64,000 nucleotides of DNA, taken from assembly GCA_029582155.1 (NCBI GenBank), contig CM055899.1, forward strand, positions 75,083,522 through 75,147,521, written 5' to 3'. Source of the DNA: Panopea generosa. Its lineage: Eukaryota; Mollusca; Bivalvia; Adapedonta; Hiatellidae. Below are positions 44,001 through 49,533 of this stretch, piece by piece (position 1 is the first letter of the stretch; each line of letters opens with the position of its first letter). The notes beneath the pieces were generated by a model. The model searched no databases and was not told the DNA's origin. It saw nothing but the letters and a program-made list of their open reading frames with translations. A program made the position numbers and the translations under genes.

Positions 44001-44896
44001 ATAAGGAATGAAAATAGATAAATTTATTCACATATTTTGCCACTCCAGCCTCCAACAGTTTAATAAAAATCCATCCATCACCATCAAAAGACATTCATCC
44101 ATCCATCCGTCACGATCCATCCATTGCCATTCATCCATCCATGCATCTATTACTTCATTCCTTCCTTCCTGCATTCTCAGTACTGATGACTCTTAGTTAG
44201 ATTTAAAGTTCAAGTGACCATTTCTTACATTGACATAAGTCATACAACTAGCTCAGTAACACATCTGTCAAACCTGAGAAAATGAGTTTGAATCCCGCCC
44301 ATCCACAGTCTCTCTTATGGTTTGCAAAGCTTTGCTCTCCAAACCTCCCATCTGGGGAAGTAGTCAGTGACTTGCAGAGATAAAGAGTGTCCAGTACTCA
44401 GACTATCTAGCATACTCTAGGAATGATGATTAGGTACTCTGATCTCTGAAATACTGCCAACAAAATGTACAAAACCACAGTCATATAAACAAGTTGTATG
44501 TAACGCAAAGATAGTTTAGAAATTCGATCACTAGATAAGACCAAAAACAAATTCTCTTTACTTAAATCGCAGTCAATTGTGTCATTTCATCACATTTTCA
44601 CCAAGGAAATTTAAATGGATGGAAGGTTAGTGTCGCATTGATGGACCATCATTTACCGAGCACAAGGGTCACCAAAATGCTCTGTCGCCATTTCATAATC
44701 AAAATAAAAAATACCTTTATCGGCTTTGCAGGTAGAATACTAAATTTATGTTGAAAACAAAAAGCAAATAGCAGTTTATATAGCGATTTGTGACTTACCC
44801 ATGTCCCGGATCCAGAGTGATACCCCGTGGCTTACTAAGTCCATATACAAGTGTGACTGAAAGAGATCCATCCAGCTTCCCAACAATCACCTGACC
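25918..44896 (-). CDS. LDL-receptor-family membrane protein gene, C-terminal seven exons (possibly a pseudogene)
   Basis: Seven minus-strand exons join with matching phases: 44896-44799, 43051-42815, 40591-40422, 37044-36916, 33720-33208, 31013-30890 and 26064-25918. The product order is YWTD beta-propeller blades, one EGF-like module, a Pro/Thr/Ser-rich 13-residue repeat stalk, one membrane helix and a cytoplasmic tail of about 90 residues. This is the order of LDL-receptor relatives: the propeller and EGF module release or bind ligand, the stalk carries O-glycans, and the tail recruits adaptors. No NPxY endocytosis motif is visible in the tail. N-terminal exons were not found to the right of 44896. 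An in-frame TAA at 42853-42855 and a one-base deletion in the stalk near 33529 break the frame as given, so this copy is a pseudogene, a null allele or carries sequence errors. Not assigned to a named LRP. Confidence 0.75.
26195..26360 (-). mobile_element. tRNA-derived SINE, family A (truncated)
   Basis: Has CATTTTCCAAACATTTCAGG, GGCATATCCAGTTTTATTGG, AATGAATCAGAGTAGAACA, CTTCTGC and TTTTCTCACATAAAGTTTT, matching the family tail and body. The tRNA head is missing. It lies in the last intron of the receptor gene. Confidence 0.75.
26942..27216. mobile_element. 237-bp insert bounded by a 19-bp direct repeat
   Basis: TCTCACTCCTAACAAAAGT occurs at 26942-26960 and again at 27198-27216. Perfect flanking repeats of this length are typical of target-site duplications made by LINE-driven retroposition. 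The intervening segment is higher in C+G than its surroundings and is open in two overlapping antisense frames (26984-27175 plus, 26950-27162 minus). No poly(A) tail is obvious. It could be a retrocopy fragment of a transcript, but no product was recognised. Confidence 0.55.
27225..27462 (-). mobile_element. tRNA-derived SINE, family C
   Basis: On the minus strand the head reads GCCCGATTAGCTCAGTCAG, GACTATCAATCCAGGGGTT and GAGTTCGAATCCCACGCCC, a recognisable tRNA-like shape with A and B boxes. The body is ACAGTCTCCGTGATGAATG and ends with CAGGAAACAGTGGTTAGG. Copies are at 34310-34548 and 54600-54815, same strand. The acceptor stem does not close, so this is not a working tRNA. Confidence 0.8.
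27515..27683. mobile_element. Pogo/Tigger-like MITE flanked by TA, family T
   Basis: The ends are CAGTCAAAACGGTCTTAAGC and GTGTGAGGTTTAACTG, with TA on both sides. The interior has CTTTTAAGAGAGGTTGTTGC and GGCTGTTTAATAGAGGTGAC. Related copies are at 37385-37552 and 42354-42530. CAGT-type ends and TA duplication fit pogo-like non-autonomous elements. Confidence 0.75.
27715..27945. mobile_element. TIR element (MITE), family M, copy 2
   Basis: Same termini as 24563-24751 (AGGCCATAATAAATTAATCG on the left, TTAATTTATAATGGCCT on the right), here in opposite internal orientation with A-rich rather than T-rich interior and CATGCCACCCCAACCC matching the complement of the first copy. Confidence 0.8.
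28248..28462 (+). mobile_element. tRNA-derived SINE, family A (best-preserved head)
   Basis: Begins GGTCTTCCGTGGCCGAGTGG then TCTAAGGCGCTGTCTCAAGA, a Leu/Ser-like tRNA head with a good A box; the B box is decayed (AAGGTTGTAAAC). The body has GTTACTTGCAGAAGGAGG, GAGGTCTTCCTCCACCAG, ATATAACCTGAAATGTGTTG and ends with GTGTTAAACCCCATTAAAAT. Confidence 0.85.
28730..28845. repeat. Two-copy ~58-bp tandem repeat
   Basis: CTCGCACTATGTCAAATTCC, CTCACACTATGAAGTA and CATTCATAAGTGCTCG occur twice in order. Confidence 0.7.
28940..29030. repeat. ~90-bp inverted repeat (hairpin)
   Basis: GAAAATTCCCTC and GACAACTGTTTCGGAGGT on the left pair with ACCACCAAAACAGTTGTC and GAGGGACAGAATTTTC on the right, around a centre near AGGTTCTTCAG. 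A minus-strand open frame of 42 codons follows an acceptor-like CTCAG at 29013, but the reading frame is explained by the palindrome. Confidence 0.7.
29325..30150 (+). repeat. CTATGCTGTGTCACCC minisatellite (~0.8 kb)
   Basis: About 35 copies of a 22-24 bp unit, CTATGCTGTGTCACCCCACTCC and variants (CTATACTGTGTCATCTTCCT). Because the unit contains no stop in any forward frame, open frames of 323, 234 and 220 codons overlap on the plus strand with repeats such as LYAVSP, SLCCVTP and PMLCHP. It lies in the last intron of the minus-strand receptor gene. Confidence 0.95.
30430..30860. repeat. ATGTAA/ATGTAAAT simple repeat
   Basis: Long run of TAATGTAAATGTAATGTAAA type sequence with A/T slippage. 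It starts just downstream of the donor site of the receptor exon at 30890-31013, after a short CTG run. The 86-codon minus-strand frame at 30481-30741 (Ile/Thr/Tyr/His) is an artefact. Confidence 0.95.
30890..31013 (-). CDS. Cytoplasmic exon of receptor gene
   Basis: Bounded by an acceptor ATTCACAG at 31014 and a donor GTAAGT at 30889. It enters in phase 2 (completing the CT from the membrane exon with A) and leaves in phase 0. The text includes QRNWMVGLIKYIKDPNPTE, then SEELVPSNTPSNNSFQNFDD. It continues the tail right after the YHRK stop-transfer residues. No NPxY sequence is present; DPNP and SFQNFDD are the nearest adaptor-like sequences and are not claimed as motifs. Confidence 0.8.
31390..31735 (+). 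repeat. Dispersed repeat with TGACCTTGACCTTT core
   Basis: Contains two tandem related halves (31400-31500 and 31500-31620), each with TATGACCTTGACCTTT, AACA(G)ACCC and a GTGCCAAGTTATTTAAAAAT-type block, then CACGGACACACGCAGACGGACG and CTATATGCCCTC. It is related to the repeat at 16265-16625. Short frames at 31144-31632 are not genes. Confidence 0.7.
31740..33205. other. Intron of the receptor gene; no further exon recognised
   Basis: A+T-rich. Around 32630-32760 and 32880-32930 are weak remnants of family A and B SINE tails (GGATTGAACCGACAACC; CATTAAACCCCATTAAA). Nothing coding was supported. Confidence 0.5.
33208..33720 (-). CDS. Stalk and membrane-helix exon of receptor gene (frame broken by 1 base)
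   Basis: The acceptor TTTTTTGTCCAG ends at 33721 and the donor GTAAGT starts at 33207; entry phase (2 nt) and exit phase 2 match the neighbours. About eight 39-bp units (13 residues, type SPPLGTKxKPKxT) fill 33393-33704. After them come VTPHPGNHINTL and the membrane helix IWLVVGLVVGCGLVLVIILG, followed by YHRK. Seven units keep 39 bp; the one near 33510-33548 has 38 (GTTTAAGTTAGTGC where its neighbours have GTTTAAGTTTAGTGC). This shifts the frame, so the propeller side and the helix side are in different frames. The exon is 513 bp; 514 would keep phase. Pro/Ser/Thr/Lys-rich stalk is typical of O-glycosylated juxtamembrane regions. Confidence 0.85.
33898..34145 (+). mobile_element. tRNA-derived SINE, family A
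   Basis: GGGGTCTCCATGGCCTGGTG (decayed A box), CAACTACCTCTCACACC, GAGTTTGAGCCTAGCTG (B box), GTTACTTGCCGAAAGACG, CATATTTCTCCACCAG and TGTGTTGAAAATGG in family order. Confidence 0.8.
34310..34548 (-). mobile_element. tRNA-derived SINE, family C
   Basis: On the minus strand the head reads CCGGGGTAGCTCAGTAGG, GACTATCAATCCAGGGGTTG and GAGTTCAAATCCCCACC; the body ends CAGGAAACAGTGGTTAGG. It is a sister copy of 27225-27462. Confidence 0.8.
34555..34850 (-). mobile_element. SINE family A interrupted by a TTAA MITE
   Basis: The SINE body (GTAACTGGCAAACATTCTCACA) is cut at 34620 by the MITE at 34624-34789 and resumes with CAGGGTTTTGGACC and CAACCTCAGTGATGAAGGG. Uninterrupted copies read CTCACATAAAGTTTTTGGAG at this place. 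Confidence 0.7.
34624..34789. mobile_element. TTAA-flanked MITE, family P (piggyBac-like)
   Basis: Sits between two TTAA tetranucleotides; ends CCCTTTACTCCATAGATA and TATATGAAGTAAAGGG. TTAA duplication and C-rich CCCTTT ends fit piggyBac-like non-autonomous elements. A 241-bp relative at 61449-61689 shares both ends, TTTGAAAACAGTGCAGGAAG and CACCCAATAATTCAAAAG. Confidence 0.8.
34850..34945 (+). repeat. 23-bp tandem repeat, 4 copies
   Basis: TGTGGTGGGGTAACTATGAG plus GTT repeated four times. Confidence 0.9.
35080..35480 (+). repeat. Dispersed repeat R2, copy 2
   Basis: Counterpart of 14860-15270, with the shared blocks listed there. An 80-codon open frame (35094-35336) runs through it, but the other copy is not open in the same frame, which argues against a real protein. 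Confidence 0.75.
35695..35829 (+). CDS. Orphan 44-codon exon-like open segment, unrecognised
   Basis: Follows an acceptor-like CACTTACACTGCAG and reads YSWCTSEHWWRYS, then ITELQKCEQKLKAWSARL, then NTHFDRSY and a TAA. The composition (three Trp in the first ten residues, basic helix after) is unlike random A+T-rich sequence here. It lies on the strand opposite the receptor gene, inside an intron. It might be a terminal exon of a nested gene or a remnant of an old gene or transposase. No family recognised. Confidence 0.3.
   Translation, partial: YSWCTSEHWWRYSQKATITELQKCEQKLKAWSARLRNTHFDRSY
36040..36325 (+). repeat. Dispersed repeat R5
   Basis: AACAAGAGCTGTCAGAAAAA, CTCCCCTCTGGGTGTCTTAA, AGGGCCATAACTGTGCC, ACACGCAAAGTTTCATTGAC and ACAGACGACAACGACGACG, ending CATCCCGGCGAGCTAAAAA. 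This is the usual form of a non-coding mollusc-type dispersed repeat; assignment is by style. Confidence 0.6.
36470..36712 (+). mobile_element. tRNA-derived SINE, family A
   Basis: GAGCCTCTGTGGCCGAATGG then TCTAAGGCGCCATC; CACCACTAAGGTTG; GTTCGAGTTGCGCTCGCTCC (B box); AGCTACTTGTGGAAGGACAG; TGTTTTGAAAATGGCATTAA. Confidence 0.85.
36916..37044 (-). CDS. EGF-like exon of receptor gene
   Basis: Acceptor TTTTTAG at 37045, donor GTATAA at 36915. It starts in phase 1 (AG completing GAG with the preceding exon's G) and ends in phase 1. The text EINNGCSHRNVGCAALCLAK, then RLCVCPPGSD and ending TTCTG has six Cys in EGF-like spacing, with NNGCSH typical of the EGF module directly after a YWTD propeller in LDL-receptor relatives. 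Six Cys would form three disulphides extracellularly. Confidence 0.9.
37150..37175. repeat. T homopolymer-rich run
   Basis: About 20 T in a row (poly-Lys frame on the minus strand). Simple sequence only. Confidence 0.8.
37385..37552. mobile_element. Pogo/Tigger-like MITE, family T, degenerate copy
   Basis: GGCAAATGTGGCCTTTTAAGAC, GTTGCTTAATACAGGTTAAA, GTGACCGCTTGCACAGG and TTTTACTGCA match 27515-27683. The left end is decayed. Confidence 0.6.
37640..38594. mobile_element. 955-bp non-autonomous pogo/Tigger-like element
   Basis: Begins CAGTCGAAACTCGTTATTTC and ends, on the opposite strand, CAGTTGATACTCACCAACTC, with TA on both sides. Both ends continue inward with repeated TTCGAAAT/ATTTCGAAT words. 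The interior has no intact transposase. A 0.32-kb part (38268-38590) recurs in inverted orientation at 58246-58570. Confidence 0.75.
38755..39165 (+). repeat. Dispersed repeat R4
   Basis: Inverted relative of 23632-23965. It carries an extra ~80-bp insert near 38995-39085 and ends in CATTCATTCATTCAT. The 93-codon minus-strand frame at 38885-39166 is not conserved in the other copy. Confidence 0.75.
39240..39530 (-). mobile_element. tRNA-derived SINE, family D
   Basis: On the minus strand the head CCCAGCAGTGGTCTATTGTT, GCCTCGCATGCTGAAGG and GGGTTTGATCCCAGG has tRNA-like A and B boxes; the body includes ATGTGTCTGCGGCAAGATATT and GGCAGCACTCAAGTAGAC. A shorter sister is at 42550-42742. Confidence 0.75.
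39600..39785 (+). mobile_element. SINE-like segment, family E tail
   Basis: TGTGGGGAAGTAGCCAGACA, GGAATGATGATTAAGTGTAC, CTGCCATCATG and AAAACCCATACAAACAAAC resemble 44350-44500 (GGGGAAGTAGTCAGTGACTT, GGAATGATGATTAGGTACTC). The tRNA head is absent here. Confidence 0.55.
39785..40010 (-). mobile_element. tRNA-derived SINE, family B
   Basis: CTTGCCCAAGGAAACCACAC, AGAACCAGTACTAAACATATG and a GTGTAGGTTCAAGCACAC B-box-like region match the complement of the 17104-17300 copy. Confidence 0.7.
40050..40421 (-). repeat. Four tandem copies of the exon 3' half plus donor site (91-bp unit)
   Basis: The last ~80 bp of the exon at 40422-40591 plus its donor are repeated four times at 90-91 bp spacing, running downstream into the intron. 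Each unit has GTGACATGTTA(T)GAATGGTG, TACAGACTGCCCAGTCCC and CTATTGTTTGTGCTGGAAC on the plus strand. The donor base pair after CAATAG varies: GTAAAT (the exon itself), then GTTAAT, GTAAAA, CTAAAA and GAAAAA. So two of the four extra copies keep a GT and two have lost it. The copies decay with distance from the exon. The period is not a multiple of three. Confidence 0.9.
40422..40591 (-). CDS. YWTD-propeller exon of receptor gene
   Basis: Acceptor TGTTTTCAG at 40592, donor GTAAAT at 40421. Enters with one base completing a codon, exits phase 1. The text NPHPFGIVMTDSTIYYTDLN, then HHIFYVERADSTV and GLGSLYGLDMIVPAQAI is the last propeller blade: HPFGI before an [YF]xTD element, then the DMIV strand that precedes the EGF module. 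It agrees with LDL-receptor layout where a blade of this type is followed by the EGF exon. Confidence 0.9.
41220..41425. mobile_element. Inverted pair of family B SINEs
   Basis: A plus-orientation partial copy (GATCGGAGGGTCATGGGTTT, CTTGAGCAAGACACTTTTTC) is followed at about 41340 by a minus-orientation copy (CACACATAGCCGTGACCAAG, GGTTCGGTGCTCTACCACTG). The two tRNA-like heads face outward and can pair. Confidence 0.75.
41555..41790. mobile_element. tRNA-like SINE fragments
   Basis: GGTGATAGTGCAATGGATAG followed by GGTTGCAGATCC looks like a decayed tRNA head on the plus strand; CTGTTAGACCACTCAGCTACG at 41762 looks like the complement of a tRNA A-box region on the minus strand. Both are fragmentary. 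Confidence 0.4.
41795..41950 (-). mobile_element. tRNA-derived SINE, family B
   Basis: CGAATAAAGTGTCTTGCTCA, CCGTGGCGGAGGATTGGACC and CTATAACACTACTCAGCCACGG; complement of the family B body and head. Confidence 0.7.
42090..42330. repeat. Degenerate GTGACATTAA repeat
   Basis: The words AAGTGACATT, AGTGACATTAATGTAT and TTAGTGACA recur irregularly about ten times. Confidence 0.75.
42354..42530. mobile_element. Pogo/Tigger-like MITE, family T
   Basis: Left end CAGTTAAACCTGTGTAAGCG after TA; interior ACCTCTATTAAGCAGCCAC and TTAAAATGCCACTTTTGC; right end GACAGGTTTGACT. Same family as 27515-27683. Confidence 0.7.
42550..42742 (-). mobile_element. tRNA-derived SINE, family D
   Basis: Shares CAACAATATTTCAGTCAT, GAGTGCTGCCACACGACAG, GCCGTAGACATGGTG and TATAACTAGACCACTGCTG with the 39240-39530 copy. 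Confidence 0.7.
42815..43051 (-). CDS. YWTD-propeller exon of receptor gene, with in-frame TAA
   Basis: The acceptor CACACAG ends at 43052; donor GTGAGA starts at 42814. Entry (1 nt, completing GGG) and exit (2 nt, completing TGG) phases match both neighbours. The text YMYICDWGTSPQILRCHMDG, then MVVIKSHDLRRTLYWTDSKL and VIGRVFLDD is a full blade with the YWTD motif. Directly after VFLDD comes TAA (42853-42855), and then NRTRNEMSLSNGW in the same frame up to the donor. The post-stop text aligns in length and character with the loop that precedes HPF in LDL-receptor propellers, so the TAA looks like a nonsense change inside a genuine exon. Confidence 0.85.
43052..43577 (-). repeat. 27-bp minisatellite made of the splice-acceptor junction, about 20 copies
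   Basis: The acceptor region of the exon at 42815-43051 (TTTGTTTCACACAG then GTATATGTATA) is repeated about 20 times immediately upstream of the exon. The unit is 27 bp, so 9 codons (YMYIFVSHR with variants FVTHR, FVSPR), and the array stays open in the exon's own frame. Each unit keeps an AG after a T-rich stretch: CACACAG in many, CGCACAG, CGCCCAG or CACCCAG in others. Confidence 0.95.
43735..43972 (-). mobile_element. tRNA-derived SINE, family A (full length)
   Basis: TAATGGGTCCATTTTCAATACA, CATTTCAGGTTATATATG, CTTCTGCAAGTAACTGGC, CTTTCTCATATAAAGTTTTT, GGGACCTGAACCTAGGTCC (complement of B box) and ACCAATCGACCACGGAGG (complement of A box). Confidence 0.85.
44075..44165 (+). repeat. CATC/CATT simple repeat
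   Basis: Runs of CATCCATCCAT and CATTCCTTCC. Confidence 0.8.
44225..44510 (+). mobile_element. tRNA-derived SINE, family E
   Basis: ACAACTAGCTCAGTAACACA (A box) and GAGTTTGAATCCCGCCC (B box) form a tRNA-like head; body GGGGAAGTAGTCAGTGACTT, GGAATGATGATTAGGTACTC, CTGCCAACAAAATG and a CATATAAACAAG tail. Confidence 0.7.
44799..44896 (-). CDS. YWTD-propeller exon of receptor gene (most upstream found)
   Basis: Acceptor CAATTATTTCAG ends at 44897; donor GTAAGT starts at 44798. It starts in phase 0 and exits in phase 2. The text GQVIVGKLDGSLSVTLVYGL then SKPRGITLDPGHG has the LDG(S) strand, the GLxxPRGI strand and the ITLDP strand in the usual order of a propeller blade. The next exon continues with YMYICDWG, completing the blade. 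Confidence 0.9.
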
Positions 44897-44917
44897 CTGA
44901 AATAATTGAATGGGGTT

Positions 44918-45152
44918 TATTATAACACCATTTTCAACACATTTAAGGTAATACATTACATATCCAGTTTTATTGGTAAAACTCAGAATGAATCTGAGCA
45001 GAACCATTGTCCTTCCTTAAGTAACTGGCAAACGTTCTCAAATAAAGTTTTTGAACTGAGCGCGACTTGAACCTCAAACCTATGACCTTGGCAGTAACAG
45101 GTAAATGATATTGAGACAATGTCTTAGATCACTCGGCAATGGAGGACCCTTG
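44918..45152 (-). mobile_element. tRNA-derived SINE, family A
   Basis: TATAACACCATTTTCAACAC, CATATCCAGTTTTATTGG, AAGTAACTGGCAAACG, CTCAAATAAAGTTTTTGAAC, AACCTATGACCTTGGCAG and TCTTAGATCACTCGGCAATGG in family order; starts 20 bp right of the receptor exon acceptor. Confidence 0.85.
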
Positions 45153-45324
45153 AAATAATTTAACAAAATAGGTGAGATTTGCAAACACTCTCTCAATAAC
45201 AGAAGATATGAGTAAGAACTTCTGATGATTGTATTATGTACGCACCTGAAATGAGTGCTTTCCAGTTTTCAAGAAATAAAGGAGTTTATATCATCTTGCT
45301 TTTGGCAACCATTTTTACGGGGAT

Positions 45325-45615
45325 GGGGAAACCTCAGAATGAAGATCAGTAACCACTGTCTTTTGCAAGTAACTGATAATCTTTCCGATACACGGGTCGC
45401 GATATAGCACAGTTCGATTACATATAATTAATCCAGACTGACATGATAATCATTTATATTTGATTATACACAATATCAATTTGCTTTGGTTCCCCGGGGA
45501 ACCGTGTTATATCAGGACCCGAGTGTATAAAGCTTATGTACCAAACGGGACTGGAACTAGCCGTCTCAGCGATGCTAAAACAATGCCTGAGACCACTATC
45601 CATTATGACGACACC
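45325..45615 (-). mobile_element. SINE family A split by a TA MITE
   Basis: CAACCATTTTTACGGGG, ACCTCAGAATGAAGATCAG and GCAAGTAACTGATAATCTTT precede the insert; AAGCTTATGTACCAAACGGG, ACTGGAACTAGCCGTCTCAG and TGAGACCACTATCCATTATG follow it, in family order. Confidence 0.75.
45391..45525. mobile_element. 135-bp TIR element with TA duplication
   Basis: Left end CACGGGTCGCGATATAGCAC and right end complement CACTCGGGTCCTGATATAAC are imperfect inverted repeats of about 28 bp; TA is present on both sides. It interrupts a SINE whose uninterrupted relatives carry one TA at this site (CACATAAAG). TA target and size fit a Tc1/mariner-type MITE. Confidence 0.85.
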
Positions 45616-46127
45616 TTTCATTGAAAATTAACTGAGATCTGAAAATTACTTGTGTGTACTTGAGGAAAAGCAATGTTGTTTTTTTTGTAATTATTTTATA
45701 TGAATGTTTTTGTAATAACTTTCCATTTGCAGTTACAATATATATATCAACATTCACTTTGGTATTTATTAAATCAGAATCATCTGCATGAAATTAAAAT
45801 TTGCATTAAATAGTAAGCCTAAAGACTGGTCAGTAAGTCTTGTCTTTATAACATGCTCAAACAGACAAAACAGAACTTCCCAATTTAAAATCATTGGATG
45901 CCCATTGGATGAACTCAGTCTAACGCATTAATGACACAATTGGTGATTATGGTGAACATTTGGGTCCTGTTATTTCAAAATCTGACAAGTACTGTTAACA
46001 AGATATGAAGTGGACATGAAAGCGAGCATAATAAAAATTGGTTTCAAAGTAAAATAAAAGAGGTGCTGATATGGTGCACCAGCAGTTTTGGATATAAGTG
46101 GTTTAACACCATTTTTACAACACAGAT

Positions 46128-46175
<48 letters not shown>

Positions 46176-46904
46176 GTCTTTATTTAAAGAGGAAACACAG
46201 TTGGAACAATCTCCAATCTTCCCTGTGGTCCTCTATTATATAAATGGTAACAAAGTAATAACAAAATATATACAACAAAGTTAAACAACAGAATCAATAC
46301 AATTTAGAAACTTATTAACAAGTGAATTATTTTTGTTGACATATTCAATTTGTAATGTATATTTCAATTGACAATGAATATTCATTGTTTATTTAACTAA
46401 CTCAATAATATATTTCAAAGAAAGGGAATAATAGTATTATAATGTAAACTTTACACTTGAAAATGATGAGTTCACTACAAAATATATTTAGACAGTCAAT
46501 GTTACATTCAATGATTTAAGAATCAACTGACTGCAATGAGGATACAAGTTAAATGTTTTGTAAGACAATGAAAATTTATCTTTGTTGTGACAGGGAACTG
46601 TTATATTTAAATGTTATATAATATCTCTTAAATTCTTGAAGCGATGAAGCATTTTAAACATTGTTTGGAAGGGAATTCCAGATTTTGGATCCAGAATATA
46701 TAAGAGTTTTACGATATGTTTCTAACTTTGGTTTTGGTACATAATATTATAGAGAATTATTTGACTGTGAGCGTAGATTTTTAGAATGTATATTTGGTGT
46801 TGGGGTAAAATTATTTTGCAGATACTCTGGGGCCAAGTTGTTGATGATCTTGAACATTAAAATAGCCTTTTTATATTCTTCTCTTTCATGGAATTTCATC
46901 CATT

Positions 46905-47777
46905 TTAGATCATTAAATAATGTTTCAGATGTGTATCAATGTTTTTATCAAGGATAAGTCTTGCAGCACGTTTTTGAAATTTTAATATGTTGTCGTATAG
47001 GTCAGAGTTGTAATTTCCCCACATTGTACAGCAATAGTTTAGATGAGGAAGTATGTAAGAATTGTAAAATAATTTCCTAATAGGTATTGATAAATAGTAT
47101 TTTATTCGGCCAAGTAAGTATAATAAGGAATTGCATTTTTTAAGGGTGTTTTCAACTTGTTGAGTCCATGTTAGTGTGTTGTCAATTGTTACTCCCAGAA
47201 GTTTTTCACTAATGGTAAATTCAATAGCCTCATCTCCTATTTTTAAGTGCTCAGCTGACCTGAATAGTGGTTGCTTTGGATGAGAAGCTATAAACATTGC
47301 TATGGTTTTTGAAGTATTTATGGTCATCAAATTATTATTACACCATTGTTGGACATTTATTAAATCATTATTAAGAGATTCGGTGATGTCTAATATTGAA
47401 TTACCAGATAAAGTGATAGAGGAGTCATCAGCAAACATGTTCATTTTTGAATACTGAGTGCATAAGGGCATATCATTGATAAAGATAATAAATAGAAGTG
47501 GGCCTAAAACAGATCCTTGAGGTACACCACATGTTACTGATTTACTTTCTGAAAGTGTACCAGATATTGAAACTTTTTGTGAGCATTCACATAAAAAGGA
47601 TTTAAACCAATTCAATACATCTTTATGGAAATGGTATACATTTAGTTTTTCAAGCAGTAAACTATGATCAACCAGATCAAATGCTTTAGATAGGTCAAGA
47701 AATATGGTTCCAGATATTCTGTTTCGATCAATAGCTGTGATCCAGTCATCAACCTCACTGTTAATGCTGTTTCGCAT
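46905..47777 (-). pseudogene. LINE reverse transcriptase, palm and thumb
   Basis: Contains GTIFLDLSKAFDLVDHSLLL (motif A), CGVPQGSVLGPLLFIIFIND (motif B), MNMFADDSSITL (FADD, motif C), NNLMTINTSKT and KLLGVTIDNTLTW, in the standard order of a non-LTR RT. It is frameshifted from the upstream part near 47770 and from the C-terminal part near 46905. It would copy element RNA at the target site; this copy cannot. Confidence 0.92.
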
Positions 47778-48442
47778 GAATGATCAGATCTGAACCCTGA
47801 TTGTCTTTCATACAATAAATTGTATGTATTTAAAAAGGACCGAACACTATTACTAACATGTCTCTCAAGTATCCTAGACAGAATAGGACGAATGGAAATT
47901 GGCCGATAGTTATTTTTAGCTTGTTTTAAACCTTTCTTAAAAATTGGTGTGATTTTGGCTAATTTAAACTGCTTTGGGTATATTCCTTTTGTTAAACTAA
48001 GGTTAAATATTTTTGTGACTGTTTTAGATATAACACTGGCACTCATTTTCAAGAATTTGGCAGAAAGATCATCAAGTCCTGTAGACTTATTCTGTGATAG
48101 ATTATGTAGTTGTTTATATACATAGTCTTCTGTAATTGTAATGAAACTAAACTTTTCATTATTTCCAATATTAGCACCAACATAGTCTTTTAGTGCAGTA
48201 TTTTCTTGATTTTGTCGTGAATTCAAGCATTTATTCAAGGTTGGTAGTTTGGCAAAGTAGTCATTAAATGTATTAGCAGTAATTTCTGGATCTAAAATTG
48301 GGTTTCCTTCTTCATCATTTATTAAATGGGTTTGATGATTAGTCGTTTGGCTCAAGACATTTTTAAGGTTCTTCCATAACTGTTTGGGATTTTTTTTATT
48401 TTCATTTATTGTTTTTGAAAAGTAGGATTTTTTTTGCTTCAT
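47642..48442 (-). pseudogene. LINE reverse transcriptase, finger region
   Basis: Reads KNPKQLWKNLKNVL, then NKSTGLDDLSAKFLKMSA, FKLAKITPIFKKGLKQ, NNYRPISIRPILSRILERHV and ERQSGFRSDHSCETAL: the RT0-RT2 blocks. After CETAL the frame shifts; the continuing RT is in another frame from 47777. Confidence 0.92.
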
Positions 48443-49413
48443 GGATCATAGTCTTAATTAAATTTCTACTGAGTTTGTAATTTTCTGTGTCTCCTGTTTT
48501 TTTGAAATAGTCTCTAAGTTTCATGGATTCAGATATATCAATATTAAACCAGGCTGGCTGTTTGGGATGCTTGACACGCTTTTTCTTTTTAGGGGCATGA
48601 TTATTTAAAATGCTAATAAATATATCTAAAAAGTATTGAAGTGCATCATCTGGGTCATCAAAAATATCTATAACAGACCATGGTTGATTTTGAAGCTCTT
48701 GAAGAAATGCTTCTTCATTAAATTGTTTCATGCATCTGTAGTTAATGATATTAGGTTTATTGCCTTTTTCTGGTTTCTGTATTAATTTCCGTGTCATGCA
48801 TATTGGGTAATGGTCACTTATAGACAGTTCTGGAACACTTATTTCTATAACATTACTTTCTTTGTTAGTGTAGGCATGATCAATTAAAGAAGATGTGAAA
48901 GAGGTAACACGCGTTGGTGTCTCAACTATTTGTTTCAAATGAAAATTATCTATCACATTTAATCATCGTTGACAAACTTTGTTAAAATTAAAATTTAAGT
49001 CACCCATTAAAATGTATTTCCATATTTTCTGTTTGAACCTTTTTGAGAATTATCTCAAATTGGTCTATCCTAGAATTAGCTGATGATGGTGGCTGGTAAA
49101 CATATCCAAACATAAATGGTTTCTTCTGTCCATGTTTAATCTTGAGCCATATAGTTTCTAAGCTATCTGATTCAAGATCACTGCGTCTTTTGCATAAGAT
49201 TCCATCCCTTACATAAATAACAAGACCACCATCATTTGAGTTTCTATCTCGACGGAATAACTGAAAATTAGATAAAGCAATTTCCTTATTGGTAAAGATG
49301 TCATTGAGAAATGTTTCACATAATCCAAAAATGTCAAAATTCTGTTGTTCATTTATGATGTATTTCACTTCATCCAGTTTTGGATATAAAAAGTGTATGT
49401 TTAAATGTATCAT
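48402..49413 (-). pseudogene. LINE endonuclease domain (two frames)
   Basis: 49413-49000 reads HLNIHFLYPKLDEVKYIINE, FDIFGLCETFL (catalytic E), GGLVIYVRDGI and TIWLKIKHGQKKPFMFGYVY; a frameshift near 49000 leads to the MGDLNFNF block and a TGA; 48956-48402 continues IVETPTRVTSFTSSLIDHAY and SDHYPICMT (catalytic SDH). This is the apurinic-type endonuclease fold that nicks target DNA. Confidence 0.9.
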
Positions 49414-49533
49414 AATTATGTAGTCCTTGTTTATTTAACCATTTTGTGCAATTTGGAGTCACTGAGTTGCGATCTTCTTTTAGAATCGTCTGCCCCGGAA
49501 GTGTTGTTGAAACCATGGTGCTTGGTACATCAT